Positions 16,023 to 25,842 of a DNA stretch of 64,000 nt are shown one piece after another; positions within the stretch are counted from its first letter, which is position 1, and every line of letters starts with the position of its first letter. The stretch comes from an uncultured Microbacterium sp. (GTDB taxonomy: Bacteria > Actinomycetota > Actinomycetes > Actinomycetales > Microbacteriaceae): the NCBI RefSeq assembly GCF_900078385.1, contig NZ_FLQR01000008.1:309076-373075 (forward strand), given 5' to 3'. A program made the position numbers and the translations under genes. The notes under the pieces are model-generated. The model had not been told where the DNA came from. It ran no database searches and was given only the letters and a program-made list of their open reading frames with translations.

Positions 16023-17087
16023 ATGAGCGCATTCCCGTATCGTCTGTCCCGTGTCGGCGTCGTGATGACGCCCGACCCGGACGACCCGCACGAGGCAGAA
16101 GGCGTGCTGAACCCCGGTTCCGGCCGCGGCCCGGACGGCGAGCTGTACCTGCTGCCGAGGCTCGTCGCCGCCGGCAACGTGTCCCGGGTCGGACTCGCCC
16201 GGGTCGTCGTCGAGGACGGCGTGCCGGTCGGCGTCGAGCGCCGCGGCGTCGTGCTGGAGCCCGACCGCGGGTGGGAGCGGGGGGTCGGCAACGCCGGCGT
16301 CGAGGATCCCCGCGTGACGTGGATCGAGACGCTCGGACTGCACGTGATGACCTACGTCGCCTTCGGACCGCTCGGCCCGAGGACGGCCGTCGCTGTGTCG
16401 GAGGACCTCAAGAACTGGCGGCGGCTCGGTCCGGCGCTGTTCCTGTTCGACGACGACCTGGACATGGACCTGAACCTCTTCCACAACAAGGACACGGTCT
16501 TCTTCCCCGAGCCCGTGACGGCGCCCGACGGCCGGGAGGCCCTCGCCGTGCTGCATCGTCCGATGTGGAACCTCAGCGAGACCAAGGCGGGCGAAGGCGT
16601 CCGGGTTCCGGCCGGCATCACCGACGAGCGCCAGTCGATCTGGATCGCGTACATCCCGCTCGACGCGGTCCGGGCGGACCTGTCCGCCCTGGTCCTGTGG
16701 GAGCAGAGCCGCATGCTCGCTGGCCCGCAGTACGCGTTCGAGGAGCTCAAGATCGGCGGGGGGCCGGCGCCGCTTCGCGTACCGGAGGGCTGGCTCATGA
16801 TCCACCACGGCGTCACGGGCGTGATCGACAACGCCTTCGCCCAGCAGCAGAACGTCAACTACGCCGCCGGGGCGATGCTCCTGGATGCCGACGACCCCAC
16901 CCGCGTGCTCGACCGGACGACCGAGCCTTTGCTCGCGCCCGAGACGGACGACGAGCGCAGCGGAATCGTCCCGAACGTGGTCTTCCCGACGGCGATCGAG
17001 CAGATCGACGGCAAGTACTACGTCTTCTACGGCATGGCGGACTCGAAGATCGGCGTCGCCCTGCTGGAGCGCACCGACCAGACCTGA
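16023..17087 (+). CDS. GH130 family glycoside phosphorylase (beta-mannoside phosphorylase-like)
   Basis: 354 residues, normal for GH130, with no signal peptide. The five-bladed propeller signature is visible: NPGSG near the N-terminus, GVEDPR with candidate general acid Asp95, FHNKD, and a later YYVFYGMAD. GH130 enzymes phosphorolyse beta-mannosides (beta-1,4-mannosyl-glucose, beta-1,4- or beta-1,2-mannooligosaccharides) to mannose 1-phosphate; a few act as hydrolases. Position directly behind the permeases indicates that it processes the imported sugar in the cytoplasm. The linkage specificity cannot be read from the sequence. Confidence 0.85.
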   Translation: MSAFPYRLSRVGVVMTPDPDDPHEAEGVLNPGSGRGPDGELYLLPRLVAAGNVSRVGLARVVVEDGVPVGVERRGVVLEPDRGWERGVGNAGVEDPRVTWIETLGLHVMTYVAFGPLGPRTAVAVSEDLKNWRRLGPALFLFDDDLDMDLNLFHNKDTVFFPEPVTAPDGREALAVLHRPMWNLSETKAGEGVRVPAGITDERQSIWIAYIPLDAVRADLSALVLWEQSRMLAGPQYAFEELKIGGGPAPLRVPEGWLMIHHGVTGVIDNAFAQQQNVNYAAGAMLLDADDPTRVLDRTTEPLLAPETDDERSGIVPNVVFPTAIEQIDGKYYVFYGMADSKIGVALLERTDQT

Positions 17088-17123
17088 GTGGGCGACGACG
17101 CCCGGAGAACCATCGGAGGAACC

Positions 17124-19181
17124 ATGAACCTGCATCCTCGACGGCGAGGACGCGCGCTCGGCGTACTCCTCGCCATCATCGCGACGACGGCGCTCGCCGT
17201 GCCGACGGCCGCCGCTGCGGCATCCGCCCCGGCAACGGCCGTGCCGGCGGCATCCGCCCCGGCCGCGGCCACCGCGGCGCCGCTCACGAATCTCGCGCAC
17301 CTGGACTTCCTGCTCGACGAGGCCACCCCGCCGGCGGCGGTCCCCGGCCACACGACGTACCGGCTCGCCGAAGAGCCGACGCTCGTCCTGCCGTGGACGT
17401 ACGCCGACGCGCGAGACGGCGGCACGTTCGAGCGGGTCGGCGGCGGGCCGCTCGATCCCGCGACCGGCTACTGGGGTCAGGGCGCCTACAACGCCGACGA
17501 CGTGTCCCGCGCGGCCGTCGTCTACCTCCGGCACTGGGAGCTCACCGGCGAGGCGAGCAGCCGAGACAGCGCGTACGAGATGCTGCGCGCCCTCGCCTAC
17601 ATGCAGACGACGGACGGCGCCAACGCCGGCAACGTGGTGCTGTGGATGCAGCCCGACGGCACCCTGAACCCGTCCGCGGAGCCCGTCGAACTGCCCGACC
17701 CGTCCGACTCCGGACCGAGCTACTGGCTCGCCCGCACGATCTGGGCGTTCGGTGAGGGGTTCGCGGCCTTCGAAGACGACGACCCCGCGTTCGCCGCCTT
17801 CCTGGACGAACGGCTCACCCTCGCAGTGGATGCCGTCATCCGTCAGGAGCTCGTCGACTACGGCACGTGGAAGCAGGCCGACGGCATGCGCGTCCCGGGC
17901 TGGCTCATCGTCGACGGCGCCGACGCGTCCGCGGAGGCCGTGCTCGGCCTCGCTGCGCGCGTCGACGCAGGTGGTGCCGACGCCGATGTCACGGACGCGC
18001 TCCGCAAGCTCGCCGAAGGCATCGCCGCCGTGGGCGCCGACGACCAGCGGTCCTGGCCGTACGGCGCCGTGCTGCCGTGGGCGCTGTCCCGCAGCATGTG
18101 GCACGCGTGGGGCTCGCAGATGCCGGCGGCGCTCGCCGTCGCGTCCGAGACGCTGCACGCGCCGAGCCTCCTGGCCCCGGCGGTGCGCGACGCCGCGAGC
18201 TTCACCACGACGCTGCTGACCGCGGGCGGACCGGACAACGGGTGGTTCCCCACCCCCGCCGACCGCGTGCAGATCGCGTACGGCGCGGACTCGCGGGTGC
18301 AGTCGCTGCTCGCGGTCGCCGACGCCACCGGTTCGACGGGGTTCGACCAGCTCGCCGCCGTCCAGGCGGCCTGGTTCTTCGGCGCCAATCGGGCGGGGGT
18401 CGACATGTACATCCCGGCCACCGGTGTCACCTACGACGGGCTTCAGCCCGACGGCTCGGTCAACCGCAACAGCGGCGCGGAGAGCACGATCCACGGGCTC
18501 CTCACGATGATCGCGCTCGACGCACGCCCGGCGCTCGCCGCCCGCGCGACATCGGTCACGGATGTCGCGGAGCGCGACGGCTTGCGCCTCGTCGAAGCCG
18601 AGACGGCGACGACCGACGGCACCGTGATCACGCCGACGGCGTGGACCGGCGAATCGCTGTGGTCCGGCGGCGGGCTCGCCCTGTCGGCGGGTCAGCATGC
18701 CGTCTTCGCGATCGGCCGCGACACGCAGGACCGCATCGTGCAGCCCGTCGTGTGGTCGGCGCCGGACCGTGCGAGCAGTTCCACGTGGCGCGCGGACCGG
18801 CTGCGGCTCGGCGTGCTGCGCGAGACGGCGCCGGCGCAGGGCATATCGCCGACACCGGGCGTGCTGCTGCCGCGGAATCTGGACCGCTCGGTCGGCGCCA
18901 AGCACGCGACCGTGCGGGTCGACGTCGACCGCGGCACGCTCCAGCTCGACGCACTGCTGGTTCGCCCGGTCGTCTCCCGCCTCGTGCTCACCGGCGAGGG
19001 GCGCACGGAACTCGTGCACTCCGCGTCCACGCACCGGGAGCCGGTCCTCGTGGGCGTCCGTGGCGAGCGCGCCATCGCGCGCATCTACGACGCGCGCGGA
19101 CGCCTCGTCGGCACCCAGCCGCTCCGCGGAGAGCGCACCATCGTGCTCCCCGCCGGAGGCTTCGCGCTCCTGGAGCGCTGA
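17124..19181 (+). CDS. Secreted (alpha/alpha)6-barrel glycosidase-like protein
   Basis: 685 residues. An in-frame GTG at 17088 gives 12 extra residues, but GGAGGA at 17115-17120 supports the ATG at 17124. The N-terminus has Arg residues, a hydrophobic core and an Ala-rich cleavage region, that is, a Sec signal peptide followed by an Ala/Pro linker. The body is rich in Trp and Gly with repeats of helix pairs (YLRHWELTGE, YMQTTDGANAGN, NSGAESTIHGLL), resembling six-hairpin glycosidases. The last ~180 residues are beta-rich. It is the only enzyme in this cluster predicted to act outside the cell and may release the oligosaccharide that the importer takes up. The glycoside hydrolase family is not recognised with certainty. 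A strong terminator follows. Confidence 0.7.
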   Translation: MNLHPRRRGRALGVLLAIIATTALAVPTAAAAASAPATAVPAASAPAAATAAPLTNLAHLDFLLDEATPPAAVPGHTTYRLAEEPTLVLPWTYADARDGGTFERVGGGPLDPATGYWGQGAYNADDVSRAAVVYLRHWELTGEASSRDSAYEMLRALAYMQTTDGANAGNVVLWMQPDGTLNPSAEPVELPDPSDSGPSYWLARTIWAFGEGFAAFEDDDPAFAAFLDERLTLAVDAVIRQELVDYGTWKQADGMRVPGWLIVDGADASAEAVLGLAARVDAGGADADVTDALRKLAEGIAAVGADDQRSWPYGAVLPWALSRSMWHAWGSQMPAALAVASETLHAPSLLAPAVRDAASFTTTLLTAGGPDNGWFPTPADRVQIAYGADSRVQSLLAVADATGSTGFDQLAAVQAAWFFGANRAGVDMYIPATGVTYDGLQPDGSVNRNSGAESTIHGLLTMIALDARPALAARATSVTDVAERDGLRLVEAETATTDGTVITPTAWTGESLWSGGGLALSAGQHAVFAIGRDTQDRIVQPVVWSAPDRASSSTWRADRLRLGVLRETAPAQGISPTPGVLLPRNLDRSVGAKHATVRVDVDRGTLQLDALLVRPVVSRLVLTGEGRTELVHSASTHREPVLVGVRGERAIARIYDARGRLVGTQPLRGERTIVLPAGGFALLER

Positions 19182-19188
19182 CCCCCGT

Positions 19189-19224
19189 CCCCGACGCCCG
19201 ACCGACCGCGGTCGGGCGTCGGGG
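19189..19224 (+). terminator. Terminator closing the first sugar cluster
   Basis: Arms 19189-19203 and 19210-19224 form a perfect 15-bp GC-rich stem with a six-base loop, seven bp after the stop codon. No T-tract follows, as is common in high-GC actinobacteria. Confidence 0.8.
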
Positions 19225-19352
19225 GCCCGGCCGACGGTGTCGGGGCTGGATTCGCGGCGCTCGGCGATGACTCCGGCGATGGCTCCGGCCACGGCTACGG
19301 CGATGGCCGATTTCCGCGAGACGAGGACCGCGGGGCATGTCAGAGTAGATGC

Positions 19353-20873
19353 ATGCCCGCGACCATGACCTTCGACGAGCGGTACCGTGCGATCGACGCG
19401 CGCGACACCCGCTTCGACGGGCAGTTCGTCACCGCGGTGCGTACGACCGGCATCTACTGCCGGCCCAGCTGCCCTGCCCGCACCCCGAAACCCGGCAACG
19501 TCACCTTCTACCCGACCTCGGCGGCCGCGCACGAGGCCGGGTATCGCGCGTGCCGCCGCTGCCTCCCCGAGGCGACGCCCGGCTCGCCGGAGTGGGACCT
19601 CCGCGGCGACGTCGCGGCGCGCGCCATGCGCCTCATCACCGACGGCGTCGTGGAGCGCGAGGGCGTGCCGGGGCTCGCCGGGCGCCTCGGCTACTCCTCG
19701 CGCCACCTCACGCGCATGCTGTCCGCCGAGCTCGGCGCCGGACCGCTCGCGCTCGCCCGCGCGCACCGCGCGCACACGGCGCGGATGCTGCTGGTCGGCA
19801 CCGACCTGCCGGCATCCGAGGTCGCGTTCTCCGCCGGGTTCGCGAGCGTCCGACAGTTCAACGACACCGTCCGCGAGGTCTTCGGTATGCCGCCGCTCGA
19901 GCTGCGCGCCCGCCGCCATCGCCACGGTGCTGCCGACGAGCCCGGCACCATCGACCTCGTCCTGCCGCACCGCGGTCCGCTCGACGTCGACGGCCTCTTC
20001 GCGTGGATGGCAGCCCGCGCGATCCCGGGGATCGAGACCGCGACCCCGACCTCGTTCGCGCGGTCGCTGCGACTGAGCGGCGGACCGGTCTGGTTCGAGC
20101 TCCGTGTCGACGAGCAGGGGCGGATGCGGTTGCGCGCACGCCTCACGCAGCTGCGGGACCTGCCGACCGTCGTCGCCCGCGCGCGGCGGCTGTTCGATCT
20201 CGACGCCGATCCCCTCGCCGTCGATGCGGCGCTCGGCAGCCACCCCGAGCTCGCGCCGCTCGTGGCCGCGGTCCCGGGCATCCGGGTCCCCGGCGCTGCC
20301 GACCCGCACGAGATGCTCATCCGCGCGATGGTCGGCCAGCAGATCACGGTCGGGGCCGCGCGCACCGCCCTGACGGTGCTGTCCGACGCGCTCGGCGACC
20401 GCGCACCGGGCTTCCCAGAGAACCCGGTGCTGTTTCCGACCATGGCCGCGATCGCCGAGCGCGGACATGAGGTCCTGCGCGGCCCCGCCGCGCGCATCCG
20501 TGCGCTCACCGGTGCCGCGGCCGCCCTCGCCGACGGCGGCCTGACCCTCACGACCGGCGACGACGGCCCGACCCAGCGCGCCGCCCTCCTCGCGATGCCC
20601 GGCATCGGACCGTGGACGGCGGACTATGTCCGCATGCGCGTGCTCGGCGACCCGGATGTCGTCCTGCCGGGGGACGTGGCCGTCCGCGCCGGCGCCGCGG
20701 CAGCCGGCGTCCCGGACGATCCGCGCGGACTCGAGGCATGGTCCGCCCGTGTCGCCCCGTGGCGCAGCTACCTCACCGCGCACCTCTGGCGCGCCGCCTC
20801 CGCCGCACCTCGCAGCCCGCGCGCGCCGCGCGCACCCCGCACCGATCCCGACATCCCCCAGGAGCAGTCATGA
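19353..20873 (+). CDS. Ada-type methylphosphotriester sensor fused to AlkA 3-methyladenine DNA glycosylase
   Basis: 506 residues with three parts. Residues 1-80 are an Ada N-terminal zinc domain with Cys36, Cys40, Cys67 and Cys70, matching the Ada ligand spacing. Residues ~85-190 form an AraC-type double helix-turn-helix. Residues ~200-490 are an AlkA glycosylase with helix-hairpin-helix [12 protein letters not shown] and the catalytic Asp in LPGDVAVR. It should sense methylated DNA phosphate backbone, activate its own promoter and excise alkylated bases. The methyltransferase active-site domain of classical Ada is absent but is encoded by the next gene, whose start overlaps this stop (ATGA). 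The ATG at 19353 has no clear Shine-Dalgarno, so a leaderless start or the ATG at 19365 is possible. Confidence 0.92.
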   Translation: MPATMTFDERYRAIDARDTRFDGQFVTAVRTTGIYCRPSCPARTPKPGNVTFYPTSAAAHEAGYRACRRCLPEATPGSPEWDLRGDVAARAMRLITDGVVEREGVPGLAGRLGYSSRHLTRMLSAELGAGPLALARAHRAHTARMLLVGTDLPASEVAFSAGFASVRQFNDTVREVFGMPPLELRARRHRHGAADEPGTIDLVLPHRGPLDVDGLFAWMAARAIPGIETATPTSFARSLRLSGGPVWFELRVDEQGRMRLRARLTQLRDLPTVVARARRLFDLDADPLAVDAALGSHPELAPLVAAVPGIRVPGAADPHEMLIRAMVGQQITVGAARTALTVLSDALGDRAPGFPENPVLFPTMAAIAERGHEVLRGPAARIRALTGAAAALADGGLTLTTGDDGPTQRAALLAMPGIGPWTADYVRMRVLGDPDVVLPGDVAVRAGAAAAGVPDDPRGLEAWSARVAPWRSYLTAHLWRAASAAPRSPRAPRAPRTDPDIPQEQS

Positions 20874-21358
20874 CCGCCGTGATCCAGACCCTCGACACCC
20901 CCGACGGCCCGTTCACCCTGCTCGCCGACGACGCGGGCCGCGTGCTCGCGTCCGGCTGGACGTCCGACCCCGACGCGATCCTCGCGCGCCTCCGCGCACG
21001 CCCCGACGCCGTCCGCGCGGGGGAGACCGACGCGGCGTCCGCGGTGCGCGCGTACTACGGCGGGGATCTCGCCGCGATCGACGCCGTCGCGGTGGCCCAG
21101 ACCGGGACACCGCTGCAGGCCGCCGGCTGGGCGGCGCTGCGCCGCATCACGCCCGGCCGACCGCTCACCTACACCGAGCTGGCAGCCGAGATCGGGCAGC
21201 CCCGCGCCGTGCGCGCGGCCGCCTCGATCTGCGCGCGCAACGCGCCCGCCCTCTTCGTCCCGTGCCACCGCGTCCTGCGCTCGGACGGGTCGCTCGGCGG
21301 CTTCGCGTGGGGGACCGATGTCAAGCGTTCGCTCCTCGCCCGCGAAGAAGCCGCCTGA
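20870..21358 (+). CDS. ogt: Methylated-DNA--[protein]-cysteine S-methyltransferase
   Basis: 162 residues; the start overlaps the previous stop. The active site PCHRV carries the acceptor Cys132, and the upstream helix-turn-helix region with [13 protein letters not shown] and the Asn of CARNAPA are typical. It removes O6-methyl groups from guanine in a suicidal transfer. Pairing with the Ada-AlkA gene makes a compact alkylation-damage operon in which sensing, base excision and direct reversal are co-expressed. Confidence 0.93.
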   Translation: MTAVIQTLDTPDGPFTLLADDAGRVLASGWTSDPDAILARLRARPDAVRAGETDAASAVRAYYGGDLAAIDAVAVAQTGTPLQAAGWAALRRITPGRPLTYTELAAEIGQPRAVRAAASICARNAPALFVPCHRVLRSDGSLGGFAWGTDVKRSLLAREEAA

Positions 21359-21368
21359 AACGCCGAGC

Positions 21369-21398
21369 TTGCGCTCAGGGAACTCCCAGGCATAGTCT
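21369..21398 (+). promoter_or_regulatory. Candidate promoter of the exporter leader
   Basis: TTGCGC (21369-21374), an 18-bp spacer and TAGTCT (21393-21398) match actinobacterial housekeeping promoters. The predicted transcript starts near 21405, at the base of the following hairpin. Confidence 0.5.
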
Positions 21399-21401
21399 GG
21401 A

Positions 21402-21432
21402 GGGCTGTCGCGTCGCATCGGCGCGACAGCCC
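21402..21432 (+). ncRNA. Leader hairpin upstream of the short ORF and ABC exporter
   Basis: GGGCTGTCGCG (21402-21412) and CGCGACAGCCC (21422-21432) form a perfect 11-bp stem with a nine-base loop, located right at the predicted 5' end of the message. It might instead terminate the ogt transcript; the promoter overlap makes a leader structure the preferred reading. Confidence 0.45.
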
Positions 21433-21457
21433 CACTCACCGGACCCAGGAGGACGCC

Positions 21458-21529
21458 ATGTACCAGGCCATCGTCATCACGAAGCCCGTGCTCCTCGCCG
21501 CCGGTGCGTTCGGGGCCCTCGAGGGATAA
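21458..21529 (+). CDS. Short leader ORF (23 aa) upstream of the ABC exporter
   Basis: ATG at 21458 follows AGGAGG with five bases between, the strongest ribosome site in the region. It encodes 23 residues (begins MYQAIVITKP, ends FGALEG) before TAA. The peptide is hydrophobic. Its place between a hairpin and an exporter operon 139 bp downstream resembles translated leader peptides of inducible resistance exporters. It could also be a free small protein. Coding potential rests on the ribosome site only. Confidence 0.4.
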   Translation: MYQAIVITKPVLLAAGAFGALEG

Positions 21530-21668
21530 CGCGGCGATCCGCACGTCCTCGGCGGCATAGACCCGCCGCATCCCGCGTTCACACCTTCAGGGCATCGCCT
21601 CCTGCCGCGCCGCCGCGCGCCCCCACGACCTGTCGCCTCGCGATCCGCCACCACCCCTCCCAAGGACC
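21530..21668. other. Untranslated stretch between leader ORF and exporter
   Basis: 139 bp with pyrimidine-rich 3' half and no clear stem. A weak AAGGA lies just before the exporter ATG. I see no further ORF. Confidence 0.4.
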
Positions 21669-23477
21669 ATGACCCCTCCGGAACGTCTTTCCACCCTCCG
21701 GGCTCTCGCCCGCATCCTCCCGTTCGCCAAGCCCGTCATGCCGCGGCTGTTCGCCGGCATGCTGAGCGCGCTCGGCGCCGCCGTCGTCTCGCTCATGATC
21801 CCGCTCGTCCTGCAGGCGACCGTCGACGGCCCGATCGCCTCCGGCGACCTCACGGTCATCGTGTGGGCCTCGATCGGCGTGCTCGTCCTCGGGTCGCTCG
21901 AGGCGCTGTTCGTGTACCTGCGACGGGCGTTCGTCCTCACCCCGGCGACCGGCGTCGAGTACGAGATCCGCCAGCACTTCTACCGGCGCCTGCAGCGCCT
22001 GCCCGTCGCCTTCCACGACCGCTGGCAGTCCGGTCAGCTGCTCAGCCGCATGATGCAGGACATCAACCTCATCCGCCGCTGGCTCGCGTTCGGCTCGATC
22101 CTCCTGGTCGTCAACGTCCTGACGATCGTCATGGGCGCCTTCCTGCTGTTCCGCTGGCACTGGGCGCTCGGCACGACCTTCCTCGTCGTGTCGATCCCGC
22201 TGTGGTTCTTCGGCTACCGCTTCGAGCGGCACTACAACGTGCTGGCCCGGCAGAGCCAGGATCAGGCCGGCGACCTCGCGACCTCCGTCGAGGAGAGCGT
22301 GCACGGCATCCGCGTCCTGAAGGCGTTCGGTCGCGGCAAGCACGCGCTGCAGAAGTTCACGCGTCAGGTGGAGAGCCTGCGGCAGACGGAGCTCGGCAAG
22401 GCCCGCGAGGTGGGCCTGCTGTGGTTCTGGCTCGAGGTCGTCCCGATGGTCGCGTTCGCGCTGTGCCTTCTCATCGGCATCTGGCTGGCGACGCAGGGGC
22501 AGCTCACCGTCGGCGAGATGCTCGGCTTCTTCGCGATGGCGACCGCGCTGCGCTGGCCGCTCGAGTCGCTCGGCTTCCTCTTCTCCTTCCTCGTCGACAC
22601 CCGCACGGCCATCGACCGCGTCTACGAGGTGCTGGACGAGGAGAACGCGATCGTCGACGCGCCGGAGCCGAAGACCATCGCCGAACCGCGCGGCGAGCTC
22701 GCCTTCCGCGGCGTCCACTTCCGCTACCAGGATGCCGCCGGCACCGAGCGCGACCTGCTCGACGGCATCGACCTCGTGCTGGAGCCCGGTGAGACCATGG
22801 CGCTCGTGGGGCTGACCGGGTCCGGGAAGACGACGCTGACGACCCTGCCGACGCGGCTGTACGACGTCACGGGCGGCTCGGTCGAGCTGGACGGCGTCGA
22901 CGTGCGCGACCTCACGCTCGACGACCTCCGCCGCCACATCGCGATGGCGTTCGAAGACGCGACGCTCTTCTCCGCAAGCGTGCGCGAGAACGTGCTGCTC
23001 GGCCGCGACGACCTCGAGGTGCACAGTCCCGAGGCCGACGCCGTGCTGACCGAGGCGCTGCAGATCGCGCAGGCCCAGTTCGTCCACGACCTGCCGAACG
23101 GCGTCGACACGACGGTCGGGGAGGAGGGGCTCAGCCTCTCCGGCGGGCAGCGTCAGCGGCTCGCGCTCGCCCGCGCCGTCGCCGCCCGGCCGACCGTCCT
23201 CGTCCTCGACGACCCGCTGTCGGCCCTCGACGTCGACACCGAGGCGCTCGTGGAGGCCGCGCTCCGGCGTGTCCTCGCGACGACGACCGCGCTGATCGTC
23301 GCGCACCGGCCCTCGACCGTGGCGCTCGCCGACCGCGTCGCCGTCCTCGAATCCGGCCGCATCACAGCCGTCGGCACGCACGTCGAGCTCCTCCGCACCA
23401 GTGAGCACTACCGGCACGTCATCTCGAGTCTCGAGGCAGAGGATACGCGTCACCGAGAAATGGAGGTGAACCTGTGA
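21669..23477 (+). CDS. ABC exporter half-transporter, subunit 1 (degenerate catalytic site)
   Basis: 602 residues: six membrane helices (residues ~25-320) fused to a nucleotide-binding domain. Walker A is [10 protein letters not shown] (~381), the signature is intact LSGGQ (~490), Walker B reads VLVLDD with Asp in place of the catalytic Glu, and the switch is AHRPS. The partner encoded next has a non-consensus signature. Together they form a heterodimer with one consensus and one degenerate ATP site, as in TM287/288 and BmrCD. Likely substrates are drugs or lipids; none is shown. A four-base overlap (GTGA) links it to subunit 2. Confidence 0.9.
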   Translation: MTPPERLSTLRALARILPFAKPVMPRLFAGMLSALGAAVVSLMIPLVLQATVDGPIASGDLTVIVWASIGVLVLGSLEALFVYLRRAFVLTPATGVEYEIRQHFYRRLQRLPVAFHDRWQSGQLLSRMMQDINLIRRWLAFGSILLVVNVLTIVMGAFLLFRWHWALGTTFLVVSIPLWFFGYRFERHYNVLARQSQDQAGDLATSVEESVHGIRVLKAFGRGKHALQKFTRQVESLRQTELGKAREVGLLWFWLEVVPMVAFALCLLIGIWLATQGQLTVGEMLGFFAMATALRWPLESLGFLFSFLVDTRTAIDRVYEVLDEENAIVDAPEPKTIAEPRGELAFRGVHFRYQDAAGTERDLLDGIDLVLEPGETMALVGLTGSGKTTLTTLPTRLYDVTGGSVELDGVDVRDLTLDDLRRHIAMAFEDATLFSASVRENVLLGRDDLEVHSPEADAVLTEALQIAQAQFVHDLPNGVDTTVGEEGLSLSGGQRQRLALARAVAARPTVLVLDDPLSALDVDTEALVEAALRRVLATTTALIVAHRPSTVALADRVAVLESGRITAVGTHVELLRTSEHYRHVISSLEAEDTRHREMEVNL

Positions 23478-25291
23478 GCGAGGAAACCGTCCAGGGAACC
23501 CGCGGCGAAGACCGCAGCGACTACACGAAGGGCGAGAGCCGCGCCATCCGCCGGCGGTCCCTCCGCCTGCTGGGCTCGCTGGTCTCCAACATGCGGGGCC
23601 TCCTCACCCTCACCGCCGCGGTCATCGTCGTCTCGACGGCGTTCCGCGTGCTCGGCCCCGCCCTCATCGCGTACGGCATCGACACGGCCCTTCCGCGCGC
23701 CGTCTCGCAGATGGACTGGATGCCGGCCTTCGGCGTCACGCTCATCTACCTCGTCACCGGCATCGCCGGCGCCGGCCTCATCGGCTGGTACGTCGTGCTC
23801 TCCGCACGTCTCACACAGGCGATCCTCATGGACCTGCGCACCCGGATCTTCCGGCACACCCAGCGGCTGAGCCTCGAGTTCCACGAGACGTACACGTCGG
23901 GCCGCATCATCTCGCGGCAGACGAGCGACCTGGAGTCCATCCGGGAGCTGCTGGACGGCGGCCTGAACCAGCTCGTCCAGGGCGCGCTGTACGGCGTCTT
24001 CACGCTCGTCGCGCTGTTCCTGCTCGACTGGCAGAGCGGCGTGGTCCTGCTCGCCATGGGCATCCCGCTCGCGCTTCTCATGCGCTGGTTCTACATCGAG
24101 TCGCAGAAGGGCTTCCGCGTCTCGCGGGTCGTCAGTGCCAAGCTCATCGTCCAGTTCGTGGAGACGATGACCGGCGTCCGTGCCGTGAAGGCATTCCGCA
24201 AGGAGAAGCGCAACGACGACGAGTTCGGCGGGATCTCGGCGGAGTACCGCCGCGTGAACCTCAAGCTCGTGAAGCTCTACGGCGTGCTCGACCCGGGCCT
24301 CATCCTGCTCGCGAACGTCACGATGGCGATCGTCCTGCTGTGGGGTGCCTTCCGCGTCGTCGACGACACCCTCGCGCTCGGCGCGCTGCTGGCGGCGGTC
24401 ATGTACGTCCGCAACTTCTTCAGCCCGCTCGAAGAGGTCGCGATGTTCCTGAACTCGTACCAGTCGGCCACTGCCGCGCTGGAGAAGGTGTCCGGTGTCC
24501 TGGAGGAGTCGCCCACCGTTCCCGACCCGGCGACGCCCGTGGACCTGTGGGCGGCGAAGGGCCACATCGAGTTCCGGGGCGTGCAGTTCGGCTACGCGAA
24601 CGACCGCGTCATCCTGCCCGACTTCTCCCTCGACATCCCGGCGGGGGAGACCGTCGCGCTCGTCGGTACGACCGGTGCCGGCAAGTCGACGCTCGCGAAG
24701 CTCGTGTCGCGGTTCTACGACCCGTCGCGGGGCGCCGTGACCCTCGACGGCGTCGACCTGCGGTCGATGCATCCGAAGGACCTGCGCCGCGCGATCGTCA
24801 TGGTGACGCAGGAGGCGTACCTCTTCAGCGGCACCGTCGCGGACAACATCGCGCTCGGCAAGCCCGAGGCGACCCTCGACGAGATCAAGGCGGCGGCGCG
24901 CGCCGTCGGCGCCGACGAGTTCATCTCGAAGCTGCCCGACGGGTACGCCACCGACGTCAACAAGCGCGGCGGCCGCGTCTCGGCGGGTCAGCGCCAGCTG
25001 ATCTCGTTCGCCCGCGCGTTCCTCGCCGACCCCGCGGTGCTGATCCTCGACGAGGCGACGGCATCCCTCGATATGCCCAGCGAGCGGCAGATCCAGGATG
25101 CGCTGCAGACGCTGCTGGCCGACCGCACGGCGATCATCATCGCGCACCGCCTCTCGACGGTCGCGATCGCCGATCGGGTGCTCGTGATGGAGCACGGCCG
25201 GATCATCGAGGACGACACCCCGGATGCCCTCATCGCGGGCACCGGCAAGTTCGCCCAGCTGCACGCCGCGTGGCGGGAGTCGCTCGTCTGA
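23474..25291 (+). CDS. ABC exporter half-transporter, subunit 2
   Basis: 605 residues, GTG start overlapping subunit 1. Six membrane helices followed by a nucleotide-binding domain with Walker [11 protein letters not shown] (~396), altered signature VSAGQRQ (~501), canonical Walker [13 protein letters not shown] and AHRLS switch. Its catalytic Glu works with the intact LSGGQ of subunit 1, while its altered signature faces the Asp-containing site of subunit 1. The complementarity confirms that the two genes encode one heterodimer. Confidence 0.9.
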   Translation: MSEETVQGTRGEDRSDYTKGESRAIRRRSLRLLGSLVSNMRGLLTLTAAVIVVSTAFRVLGPALIAYGIDTALPRAVSQMDWMPAFGVTLIYLVTGIAGAGLIGWYVVLSARLTQAILMDLRTRIFRHTQRLSLEFHETYTSGRIISRQTSDLESIRELLDGGLNQLVQGALYGVFTLVALFLLDWQSGVVLLAMGIPLALLMRWFYIESQKGFRVSRVVSAKLIVQFVETMTGVRAVKAFRKEKRNDDEFGGISAEYRRVNLKLVKLYGVLDPGLILLANVTMAIVLLWGAFRVVDDTLALGALLAAVMYVRNFFSPLEEVAMFLNSYQSATAALEKVSGVLEESPTVPDPATPVDLWAAKGHIEFRGVQFGYANDRVILPDFSLDIPAGETVALVGTTGAGKSTLAKLVSRFYDPSRGAVTLDGVDLRSMHPKDLRRAIVMVTQEAYLFSGTVADNIALGKPEATLDEIKAAARAVGADEFISKLPDGYATDVNKRGGRVSAGQRQLISFARAFLADPAVLILDEATASLDMPSERQIQDALQTLLADRTAIIIAHRLSTVAIADRVLVMEHGRIIEDDTPDALIAGTGKFAQLHAAWRESLV

Positions 25292-25293
25292 CG

Positions 25294-25318
25294 CCGGGCG
25301 TCGCGTCGCGGCGCCCGG
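25294..25318. terminator. Bidirectional hairpin between exporter and GNAT genes
   Basis: CCGGGCG (25294-25300) pairs with CGCCCGG (25312-25318) in the 29-bp convergent gap. It probably ends both transcripts. Confidence 0.55.
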
Positions 25319-25320
25319 GG

Positions 25321-25773
25321 CTAGAGGCGGACTTCGGCGACGACCTCGCCGAACTCGGTCTCATCGACCGGGGTGAAGCCCACGCGGCGGAAGAAGGCCT
25401 CGGGGCCGCCCTCGCCGGCTTCGAAGATGACGTTGACGTGGTCCATGCCACGATTGCGGGCTTCCTCGAGCAGCTGCTGGACGGCGAACCGTCCGACGCC
25501 GCGGCCCTGGTCGTCGGCGTCGACGTTGATGCGCCAGAGGACCGAGCGGAAGTGCTCCTGCGGAGCCTCCTGGTCGAAGTTCGCGCTAACGAAACCGACG
25601 ACCTCGTCTCCGTCCAGGACGACGCGCTGCCACGCCGTGGCGGGGTTCACGACCGCGCCGGCGACGGCATAGCTCGTCGGCGCGAGGTACTGCTCCTGCC
25701 CGGGTTTGAGGGACATGTTGTTCACCGCGACGATCGTCGACGCGGACAACTCCACCACTCGCAGCTCAGACAT
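25321..25773 (-). CDS. GNAT family N-acetyltransferase
   Basis: 150 residues. The acetyl-CoA binding loop appears as VDADDQGRGVGRFAV, preceded by LWRINV and followed by NVIFEAGEGGPEAFFRRVGF, a standard GNAT fold order. Similar proteins include spermine/spermidine acetyltransferase-like enzymes, but the acceptor substrate is not evident. Transcribed away from the isocitrate dehydrogenase gene; the two share a 116-bp intergenic region. Confidence 0.82.
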   Translation of the reverse strand: MSELRVVELSASTIVAVNNMSLKPGQEQYLAPTSYAVAGAVVNPATAWQRVVLDGDEVVGFVSANFDQEAPQEHFRSVLWRINVDADDQGRGVGRFAVQQLLEEARNRGMDHVNVIFEAGEGGPEAFFRRVGFTPVDETEFGEVVAEVRL

Positions 25774-25842
25774 GCCCCCAGGCTAGCGGGCGAACGCGAC
25801 AGGGGCACATCTGTTTCCGCGTCGTTCACGCGGGGCCTCGGG

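Noticed and set aside
19267..19368. Small ORF (33 codons) upstream of the Ada-AlkA gene
   Set aside because: No Shine-Dalgarno, composed of repeats of GCGATGGC-type sequence, and it runs into the Ada start region; no evidence of coding.
15594..20783. Very long open frame (over 1700 codons) on the minus strand
   Set aside because: It runs antisense to six well-supported plus-strand genes (two permeases, GH130, secreted barrel protein, Ada-AlkA) and its translation is low-complexity Arg/Gly/Ala/Asp sequence. This is the usual result of high GC3 in the opposite frame.
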